Shown here piece by piece: positions 56,680 to 64,000 of a stretch of DNA of 64,000 nt (positions are counted from its first letter, which is position 1; every line of letters begins with the position of its first letter). Source of the DNA: Achatina immaculata (taxonomy: Eukaryota > Mollusca > Gastropoda > Stylommatophora > Achatinidae); assembly GCA_009760885.1 (NCBI GenBank), contig CM019692.1, positions 57,960,964 to 58,024,963 of the forward strand, read 5' to 3'. The notes beneath the pieces are model-generated. The model had not been told where the DNA came from, ran no database searches, and saw nothing but the letters and a program-made list of their open reading frames with translations. The translations under genes and the position numbers were made by a program.

Positions 56680-57696
56680 CTAATATGCAAACCATTACTG
56701 ATAACTTCTCGGAGGCATGTGACAACTTTGGCCTTACGATCAACATCGGAAAAACAGAAGTCGTATGTCAACCCACCTCCAACAAAGATACTGACCCGGA
56801 AATCGTGATAAAGGGACGAAAGCTAAAATCCGTAGAAAATTTCACTTATCTTGGCGGTACTCTCTCTAGGGCAGTCAGTCTTGATGCTGAAATCAGCGAC
56901 AGAATAGCTAAAGCCAGCGCAGCATTTGGGAGGCTAGGAAAAAATGTATGGGAAATAAGAGGACTCGGCGTTACCAGCAAGTTAAATGTCTATAAAGCTG
57001 TCGTTCTGACCACACTAATGTATGCAGCCACCAAGTTAAATGTCTATAAAGCTGTTGTTCTGACCACACTAATGTATGCAGCCACCAAGTTAAACGTCTA
57101 TAAAGCTGTTGTTCTGACCACACTAATGTATGCAGCCACCAAGTTAAAGGTCTATAAAGCTGTCGTTCTGATCACACTAATGTATGCAGCCACCAAGTTA
57201 AAGGTCTATAAAGCTGTTGTTCTGACCACACTAATGTATGCAGCCACCAAGTTAAATGTCTATAAAGTTGTCGTTCTGATCACACTAATGTATGCAGCCA
57301 CCAAGTTAAAGGTCTATAAAGCTGTCGTTCTGACCACACTAATGTATGCAGCCACCAAGTTAAAGGTCTATAAAGCTGTCGTTCTGGCCACGCTAATGTA
57401 TGCAGCCACCAAGTTAAAGGTCTATAAAGCTGTCGTTCTGACCACACTAATGTATGCAGCCGAAACATGGACAGTCTACAGTAGACATGCAAGACAATTA
57501 AATCATTTCCATCTAGGTTGTCTCAGGAAAATACTGAACATCAAATGGCAGCAAATGATATCTGATACTAAAGTCTTCACAAGATCTAATATTACAAGCA
57601 TCTACACAGTGCTTCAGAAGGCGCAAATTCGATGGACAGTGCACGTAGTCAGAATGAGAAACACTCGACTTCCCAAACAACTCCTTTATTGGGAAC
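56680..57696 (+). mobile_element. L-E non-LTR element, left block with internal 54-bp tandem repeat
   Basis: The frame reads SEACDNFGLTINIGKTEVVC, ENFTYLGGTLSRAVSLDAEI and RIAKASAAFGRLGKNVW (the end of RT), then nine copies of an 18-residue segment, then ETWTVYSRHARQLNHFHLGC, LRKILNIKWQ and HVVRMRNTRLPKQLLYWE. Other LINEs of this type have a single KLNVYKAVVLTTLMYA segment at this point. The reading frame stays open to the Penelope-like insertion at 57697. The right block follows at 58613. Confidence 0.88.
56976..57461 (+). repeat. Nine in-frame 54-bp copies inside a LINE coding region
   Basis: The unit encodes KLNVYKAVVLTTLMYAA preceded by T (S in the first copy). 9 x 54 = 486 bases with only point differences (N/K, A/V, T/I/A). 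The length being a multiple of three keeps the frame. Some copies share variants (for example GTTGTT or ATCACA), suggesting blockwise duplication. Confidence 0.97.
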
Positions 57697-58600
57697 ACAA
57701 TAATTGGTGTATAAGTATACAACTATACACTAAGCACTGCAGTAAAGCTGTGATACCAGAATGTATAAAATCGGAAAAAAGTAGGAGCAGCTTTATTACT
57801 TAACGATTACAAAGTTGTGACGTTTAATTTTGAATGCAGCGGTTCTCAAGTGCCAGGCGGCTTGTGTCATCTGCGTGACATTGTTTGATGGCTGTTACCT
57901 GAAAATCAGATTTGCCTCTGTGGTTGGGGCCATTGAAATGATTTGGGACTGGTTTCGAAGCATGCTGGGCGATGTCGTACATATGTTTTTGCATGCGGTC
58001 CCCTAATCTGAGGCCAGTCTCACCGCTGCATTCAAAATTATGGGACGCTGGAACCACATGGGTTAAACTCGCTGTTTAGTTACACGTAACATCATCTTCT
58101 TCAATCATTATAGTACCTCTCCACTAAATCCACCCCTTCTTACTTTTCAAACTTCCTCACAGTATCACTCTGCAACCCCGCTAATTTCTCTGCAACCCCT
58201 GTTCTCTGCAACCCCTCTTCCCCAATCACCTGTTTCAATTTCTCCTAGCTAGGCCAGTAGTGCGTCACTCTCTCTCCCCTCCTCGGTTCCCCATCCACCA
58301 CCCCCAGTTACAACCCACCGACCACATGTCACAGGTCTCTATTTAAACAATTTCCACGTCCTACCAGATCCATTCCTGACACACACCGCCGGACAAGCCA
58401 CACCTTGCAATTTACAGCTAAGTACTCCTTTAAAAAAATTATATATTTTTTAAACAGTATTCATGTGAATCTATACTTTATCTCCTCTCTCTATTTCTTC
58501 GTCCTGTATGTTTTTGTATGATTAAGGCTCACGCCGAAACGTCACAACTTTGTAATCGTTAAGTAATAAAGCTGCTCCTACTTTTTTCCGATTTTATACA
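57697..58600 (-). mobile_element. Penelope-like retroelement remnant with GIY-YIG endonuclease fragment
   Basis: 904 bases inserted in L-E, flanked by TTTATTGGGAAC at 57685-57696 and 58601-58612. A terminal 63-base segment is present at both ends in inverted orientation (about 57756-57822 and 58536-58600; the right one contains TCACAACTTTGTAATCG). On the - strand 58057-57824 encodes ETGLRLGDRMQKHMYDI, HFNGPNHRGKSDFQVTAI and SRLALENRCIQ: the C-terminal part of the GIY-YIG endonuclease domain of Penelope-like elements, with the Arg of GDR and the Glu of ENR kept. The right half is a pyrimidine-rich terminal region carrying a hammerhead-like core at 58517-58543. The RT is absent. Confidence 0.88.
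58517..58543 (+). ncRNA. Degenerate hammerhead ribozyme-like core (Penelope terminal region)
   Basis: It reads ATGATTA, then AGGCTCACGCC, then GAAA, then CGTC. This matches the minimal type I hammerhead layout known from Penelope-like elements: CTGATGA, a GGC/GCC stem II with a TCAC loop, GAAA, a one-pair stem III and a GTC cleavage triplet. Two core bases differ from consensus (C3 to A, G8 to T), so I expect no self-cleavage. Confidence 0.6.
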
Positions 58601-58965
58601 TTTATTGGGAACTAATGAACGGAAAACGGAAAGCTGGAGGAAAAAAAAAAGCGTTACAAGGATAATACGCTCAAAACCTCACTCAAGGCCTTCAGGATAG
58701 ACATAAACTCTTGGGAGGCCATAGCACAAGACCGACCATCATGGAGAGCTTTAAGCACCCTGGGTGATCAGAGAGCAGAGCGCTCAAGAATTGAAAGTGC
58801 CCAGCACAAACGCGCAATGTGAAAAGCCAAGGCATCACAAGCACCTACAACTGAATCTGGACATATATGTTCCGTGTGTGGCAAAACTTGCTGAAAGCTC
58901 GTTGGTCACCCACGGACACACCTCTCCTTACTTTGACTAAGATGAATCTGTGGTCATCATCGAAG
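58601..58965 (+). mobile_element. L-E non-LTR element, right block (3' end)
   Basis: It resumes after the duplicated TTTATTGGGAAC with the C-terminal LINE region: NGKRKAGG, an RYKDNTLKTSLKAFRIDINS block, WRALSTLGDQRAERSRIESA, and a Cys-x2-Cys ... His motif (SGHICSVCGKTC). It then runs through the usual 3' GACGATGGACGAACAACAAC end. A few indels break the frame. Confidence 0.85.
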
Positions 58966-59753
58966 ACGATGGACGAACAACAACAACAAAAACAGTATCT
59001 CTATCTACCTGTATCACTATTAGTAGCAATAGTAAGAGTAGTAACAGCAGAAGCCACAGCAGCAGTAGTAGTAATAGTAATAGTTGTAGTAGTAGCAGCA
59101 ACAGCAGCAGTAATAGCAGCAGCAGCGGTAGTAATAGTAGTTGTTGTAGTAGTGGTAGTAGTAGCAGTGGAAATAGTAGCAGTGGAAATATTAATAGTAG
59201 CAGTAGTAATAGTAATAATAGTAGTAGAAGTACTTTAGTAGCAGTAGTGACGGTTGCTGTAAATGTTGTAGTAGAAGAAATGATAGTAGTACACGTTGTA
59301 GCTGTGGTAGAAGAAGTGGTAGTAATAGTAATAGTAGTAGTTAAGTAGTACTAGTAGTGATGGTAATGGCAGTAGCAATAGTTTAAAAAAAAGATGAAAC
59401 TAGTTGTAATAAAAGAACTAGAAGAAGAAACAGTATTAGTAGTAGTAGTAGTAGTAGTTGTTGTAGTAGTGGTAGTAGTAGCAGTGGAAATAGTAGCAGT
59501 GGAAATAGTAATAGTAGCAGTAGTAATAGTAATAATAGTAGTAGAAGTACTGTAGTAGCAGTAGTGACGGTTGCTGTAAATGTTGTAGTAGAAGAAATGA
59601 TAGTAGTACACGTTGTAGCTGTGGTAGAAGAAGTGGTAGTAATAGTAATAGTAGTAGTTAAGTAGTACTAGTAGTGATGGTAATGGCAGTAGCAATAGTT
59701 TAAAAAAAAGATGAAACTAGTTGTAATAAAAGAACTAGAAGAAGAAGCAGTAT

Positions 59754-59821
<68 letters not shown>

Positions 59822-59948
59822 ATAGTAGCAGCAGTAGTAGTAAAGCAGCAGCAGCAGCAGCAGTAGTAGTATTAGTAGTAGTAGTTGTAATGTAGTAGTA
59901 GCAGCAGCAGTAATAGTAGCAGTAGTAGTAGTAAAGCAGCAGCAGCAC

Positions 59949-60019
<71 letters not shown>

Positions 60020-60025
60020 TCTACT
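58966..60025. repeat. About 1 kb of (GTA)n/(AGC)n low-complexity DNA with a 317-bp direct duplication
   Basis: GTA, GTAATA and AGC triplets dominate. The segment beginning TTGTTGTAGTAGTGGTAGTA at 59141 and running past the unique-looking GATGAAACTAGTTGTAATAA recurs from 59458 almost unchanged (317-base period). Every long frame here is a repeat artefact. It starts at the tail of L-E, which ends in (AAC)n. Confidence 0.93.
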
Positions 60026-60965
60026 AGTAGTAGTAATAATGAATGGAATTTTAAGGTTTCTTTTTTCACTTTTATTCTTATTTGTTACCATCTTGTGCAG
60101 TCTGTATATGTGGGACTGATTCATACCTAAGTCTGTATATAAACTGTATGTATTTACAGTTGTTTATATGGTTCGGGTACTTACGTTTGTTTATATGGCT
60201 CATGTACTTACTGTTGTTTGTTTATATGGTTCGTGTACTTACACAGTTGTGTATATAGTACGTGCACTTAGTTATATGTATGGTTCGTGGTACTTACAGT
60301 TATGTGCATGATTCATGTACTTTCTGTTACGTGTATGTCTCGAGTACTTACTCACAGTTGTGTGTATGGCGTATTCTGATGCGTCTCACATTACAGGTAT
60401 ATCAATTTTTTTTGTTACGAGAGAGAGAGAGAGAGAGAGAGCGTGCTAAGAACTGAAGGAAAAAGTAATACAGGCACAGTATTTCTCTTGTATCTGCGGT
60501 TTCAGTCACCGCGGTTTGAAAATACCACATAAATATTTTAAAAAATTAATGCCGGTTCCCCCTACCCTCTCTCTCTCTCCTCCTCTCCCTCCCTCCCCCC
60601 CCTCTCTCTCTCTCGTCCCTTCAGTGTCCTAGATACACGGGCTGCTTGGAAGAGATTTCCACTGTTGTCAGTTTTCTTTGGTTGTCTCCCGTTCTGGTCC
60701 TGTTTACCAGAATTTTCTGTGTTGTACTTTCCCGTGTCTCTTTGGGGATACAAATAATACGATAAAATATTACCAGTGCTGTATTATTATAACAATTATA
60801 TTTCAATGTTATTTTTGTGTGTGTCTTAATGTGTATAATTTTTAAAAACTGCATCAAATATATTTATATTTATGTTAAAACGTTGTACATAGTAGGGGTG
60901 TCCAACTGGGAGTCTGCGAGGCCCGCCGCGGCCCACTAGATTATTATGAAAATGTAATTTATTTG
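60026..60965. other. Noncoding stretch with short repeats
   Basis: 60150-60370 repeats a TTTATATGGTTCGTGTACTT-like motif of about 40-50 bases four to five times, with decay. (GA)n at 60420-60442 and CT-rich tracts at 60565-60615. 60890-60960 (AGGGGTGTCCAACTGGGAG, then GGCCCGCCGCGGCCC) resembles the end of a hAT-type repeat. Confidence 0.45.
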
Positions 60966-60969
60966 ATTA

Positions 60970-61135
60970 AAAAGGTCCAGCCAGGAAACTGGGCACCAGA
61001 GAAATCTGGGAAGGTAAAACGGCCAGGCATGATACTGACCACATCAGACTTTCACGTGCCGAAGATCTTGGAAATACCGGGCCTAACACCATATCCCCCA
61101 GTTAAGCCTTAATGGCGTGAATTTTGCCTTTACCT
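60970..61135 (+). mobile_element. SINE-A copy, 5' truncated
   Basis: It contains GGGCACCAGAGAAATCTGGG, GCCAGGCATGATACTGACC, GGGCCTAACACCATATCCCC and GCCTTAATGGCGTG, ending TTTACC. The head is missing. Confidence 0.85.
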
Positions 61136-61157
61136 GTAATCAAAATAGTTTACTTTA

Positions 61158-61445
61158 CTCTCTCTCTCTCTGAAACTTAATTGCACAGGGCACATTGGGC
61201 TTCCGCAAGGTTTTCCACAAACCCGTCTTTTGCCTCCCCCCTCCCTCCACTCTTGCTCACGTGAGCCCTCTATTGCTCAACATCCTCTCTTTTGTTCTTC
61301 TCCATGTCTCGTTTGGTCTACCCTTACTTCTGTTCCCCTGTGGTGTCCATCTTTGTGCTATTTTTGGTAGTGAGTCGTCAGTCATCTGGAGCACATGTCC
61401 CAACCATCGTCAGCGTCTTTCCTCAGTAATTGCTGTCAGTGGCCT
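61158..61445 (-). mobile_element. L-D non-LTR element, 3' end
   Basis: The complement of 16990-17372 over about 280 bases, with the (GA)n tail at 61158-61170. Compared with that copy it encodes the RWLGHVLQMTDDSLPK-type block with stops. Confidence 0.85.
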
Positions 61446-61449
61446 TATA

Positions 61450-61869
61450 ACTGTCACATTTATGTAAGTTGGCAAGGTCAAGTACAGCTGAATGCAGCCC
61501 GCCACTTGATTTACGCATCCAACTGTAGCCCATGGGACCACTAGAGACGGAGACAGCGGTTGTACAAGCGGTTTCGAGCATCCACTGTAAGGCTTGAAAC
61601 AAATTAACCACGGATACCGTATGTGTGTATCTGTGTGTTTGTGTGTGTATGTGGAAAGGGGTGGGGGAACTGTAGTTGTTTTCTTCTGATGAGAGGAGTT
61701 GTCATGATGGTACTACTAATGCAATTTTTTGATGTGGTGTAGACGTTCACTACTTATACATGTATTGTGTATCTGTCAATTATTACCGTGACGGCTAGTT
61801 ACAGACACGGCAGTACTTATAAAGATTTGTAATATTATCATGAAACTTCTGCTATAGAAATATACTAAC
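61450..61869. other. Noncoding stretch
   Basis: Contains a short (GT)n at 61622-61655. Nothing else recognised. Confidence 0.3.
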
Positions 61870-63110
61870 AAGGACAAATGTGCAACAATCTATCATGCAC
61901 TATGTAAAAAGATATGGCATTCGGGTATTTGGCCAAAAGAATGGAAAAGAACTGTATTCATACCACTGCCAGAAAAGGGTAACCTGAAATTATGCACAAA
62001 CTACTGAACTGTTGCCCTGATTAGTCATGTCAGTAAAATTCTGTTAAAACCATAATGGGTAGACTTCATAAGAAAATAGAAGAAAAAGTCAATATGGTCC
62101 AAGCTGGTTTCAGGCAAGGAAGAGGATCAAGAGATCATATATTCAATATAAGATTAATAACAGAGAAATGCAGAGAATTTACTGTGAATCTATATTTATC
62201 TTTATAGACTATTCAAAGGCATTTGATTGTGTATAACATCAGAAATTTTAGGAAATAATGGAATAATGGGATTTCCAACACATTTGATACAATTAACATC
62301 ACTGCTGTATCTAGACCGACAAACAGCAGTAAGAATAAATGGTGAAAAAACAACTTGGTTTGACATAAAACAAGGGGTCCGTCAGGAGTGCATATTGTCG
62401 CCTTACTTATTTAACTTCTATACATGAGGAATGTTAGAGAATGTGTAGATACAGAATATTACGATGCCATAACAATTGGAGGCGAAATACCAGAGATTAG
62501 ATATGCTGATGACATAGTATTACTGTCCACAACACAAAAAGGAATGGAAAAATTAAGTATGTCAGTCCGTAAGAACAGCAAAGAGCAAAATCTCTATCTT
62601 AATGTGAAGAAAACTAAATTGATGACAGCTGACAAAACAAACAAGGCAGCTGATATATGTATCAATGAGGAAAAACTGGAAGAAATAGAGAGTTTTGAAT
62701 ATCTTGGATCACAACTTACTAATAATGGAGACACAATGAGGGAAATTAAAAGGATGGCATCTATCTCTCTTCAGAAAGTAAAACAACTAAAGAATCTGTG
62801 GAGAGGAACAGACAGAACTACAAAAATAAGATTTTTAAGGACATGCATCTTTCCCATTGCAACATATGCCTGTGAGACCTGAAAACTTAACAAAACAGCT
62901 GAGAAACACATAAATGCCTTTGAATATAAATGCTACAGAAGAGTTCTTCAAATATTATGGACACAAAAAAATATATATCCACACTACATAGTTGATTGTC
63001 TGCAAATGGATGCATCAGCAGCAGGGCGTCTTGCTTACAACCGGGAGGCCTACAGGAAAGTTGTTAGGTAGGCAAAGTTCCGCAAGAGACTGAACCTAAC
63101 ACTCTTCAAG
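61870..63110 (+). mobile_element. L-C non-LTR element, 5'-truncated
   Basis: It starts in RT at the equivalent of CATVYHALCKKIW and runs through VQAGFRQGRGSRDH, GVRQECILSPYLFNFYT, RYADDIVLLS, SFEYLGSQLTNNGDT, RTTKIRFLRTCIFPIATYAC and CYRRVLQI, then the terminal ASAAGRLAYNREAYRK block. Stops near 62050, 62240 and 62430 and a Gly to Glu change in the usual RQGC motif mark it as dead. The element's own tail is replaced by unrelated sequence at about 63085. Confidence 0.9.
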
Positions 63111-63122
63111 TTTACATAATCA

Positions 63123-63126
<4 letters not shown>

Positions 63127-63177
<51 letters not shown>

Positions 63178-63380
63178 AACATAGTCTGTATTTCTTGGTA
63201 TTATTCTGTGTGAAAAGTATGTTTAATTTCTGTGTATATTTTTATTGCTGAAATATATATGTAGGTATATTACATTGAAGGATCTCAAAGTTGTAGGTAT
63301 ATTACATTCCAGGATCTCAATGTTGGAGGTATATTACATTTAAGGATTTCTTTGGTGTAGGTTTACTACATTGAAGGTAA
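63127..63380. repeat. (AT)n and a 32-bp tandem repeat
   Basis: (AT) run at 63127-63172. At 63261-63380 about four copies of a 32-base unit containing GTAGGTATATTACATTGAAG. Confidence 0.9.
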
Positions 63381-63389
63381 CAGATAAAA

Positions 63390-63566
63390 GGGATGGCGAC
63401 TGCAGTAAAACTGGTTTAAATAAATAAGGTAGATAGAGGTGTATGGTGCAGTTTTACAAAGTGAGGGAGGAAGTGAGCAAGGTGAGAAAAAAACGAATAG
63501 AAAGTACGATGATGTATAAATGAAAAACATACAACATCCGATATTTCGGCGTGAGCCTTATTCGAG
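63390..63566 (-). mobile_element. Penelope-like terminal segment with hammerhead-like core
   Basis: On the - strand 63566-63540 reads TCGAATA, AGGCTCACGCC, GAAA, TATC: hammerhead stem II, loop and GAAA as at 58.5 kb but with a different one-pair stem III (T-A) and a changed CTGATGA box. It continues (GGATGTTGTATGTTTTTC) into the pyrimidine-rich segment shared with 9478-9665. Beyond 63566 the sequence is AG-rich, and the frames there are low-complexity. Confidence 0.65.
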
Positions 63567-63569
63567 GAT

Positions 63570-64000
63570 ACATACACAACGAAATACAAACACATAGAAC
63601 TTATCTGAAGTGTCTTGCTCCGGGTGAGAAGCAGAAATGTGTGTGGAAGAAGGAGGAAAAAAAGGAGGAGGAAAAAAAAACCACGCTGCCTACAGACAAA
63701 AGATTTCCGATAGAGCCAATCATAACGAAGAAGCGGAGAGAGAGGAGGAGAACAAGTGGGAGAAAGGGGTGGGGGAAGGCAATAGAAACATGATAGCCGC
63801 TAGAGGTGTCGGGGGGAGGGGAGGGAAAAGGGGACGCGGAGAGATAATGAATGAAGAACTTAAACACCTACGGGGAGAAAATGTGAAACTGGTGAATAGG
63901 ACAAGACCAATATGTTGGCAGAGAAGGAAATAGGATGGTGGTAGGGAGGGGTAGCATAGAGAAAGAAAGTAGAGTATAAAAAAGGCCAGTGGAAAAATAA
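63570..64000. other. Purine-rich stretch to window end
   Basis: A- and G-rich on the + strand, with Lys/Glu/Arg-rich chance frames. Probably the interior of the Penelope-like terminal region or simple sequence; no feature assigned. Confidence 0.35.

Noticed and set aside
59000..60124. Long Val/Ala-, Ser- or Leu-rich proteins
   Set aside because: Low-complexity translation of GTA/AGC repeats in all frames; no start context, splice sites or homology.
61615..61660. Z-DNA or promoter (GT)n
   Set aside because: Short and imperfect; no supporting promoter context.

Overview
This is a window of AT-rich animal nuclear DNA with spliced genes and heavy interspersed repeats. It is not prokaryotic: the few recognisable host coding segments are short exons with canonical splice sites and introns of 0.9-7 kb, and most of the rest is retroelement debris. 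The repeat mix (many RTE/Jockey-superfamily LINE 3' ends with microsatellite tails, an I-like LINE with RNase H, Penelope-like elements, a mariner, tRNA-headed SINEs) fits a spiralian invertebrate. A mollusc, probably a gastropod, is my best guess, but nothing here proves it. || Two host genes are visible and they converge. On the + strand, four phase-compatible exons between 5.8 and 13.4 kb encode the coiled coil and C-terminal NZF zinc finger of a TAB2/TAB3 homologue, the ubiquitin-reading adaptor of the TAK1 kinase. Its CUE-domain end lies left of the window, and its last few codons are unresolved (candidate terminal exon near 17.93 kb). A good poly(A) site stands at 33.82 kb. On the - strand, two small exons at 43.3 and 36.2 kb, neither resolved as its own open reading frame, join in phase to give the C-terminal half of MPC2, a subunit of the mitochondrial pyruvate carrier. 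Its N-terminal exons were not found and are probably right of the window. Base composition agrees: the + strand looks T-rich up to about 34.5 kb and A-rich from there to about 43.6 kb. || The remainder is repeats. I use local labels. L-A, L-B, L-C, L-D, L-E, L-F, L-G and L-H are non-LTR (LINE) families, each recognised by its reverse-transcriptase or C-terminal reading frame and its short-repeat 3' tail. SINE-A to SINE-D are tRNA-headed families, at least three of which share a central core. 'Repeat X' is a dispersed noncoding family. Region by region: 0-5.5 kb holds LINE relics, a pogo/Tigger-like fragment, SINEs and a 38-bp minisatellite. 7-12.6 kb (TAB2 introns) holds a (TCCA)44 array grown on a LINE tail, L-C, L-D, Penelope ends, a SINE and a CR1/Jockey-like 3' end. 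13.4-19.2 kb holds L-B pieces and a clean I-like insertion with 12-bp target duplications. 20-34 kb is mostly unique, with a 45-bp minisatellite and a 1.7-kb relic of a transposon-like multicopy protein family. 36-46.5 kb (MPC2 intron and beyond) has an L-B LINE with a 1.3-kb mariner nested in it, a 48-bp minisatellite and a 1.9-kb L-C. 49.9-63.6 kb has a 46-bp minisatellite, LINE pieces, a head-to-head SINE hairpin, an L-E LINE with nine in-frame 54-bp copies inside its reverse transcriptase and a Penelope-like insertion, a kilobase of (GTA/AGC)n, another L-C, and a Penelope end with a hammerhead-like core. From about 47 kb rightward CpG looks clearly more frequent than to the left. || No intact autonomous transposon, no CRISPR array and no functional tRNA or rRNA gene was seen.
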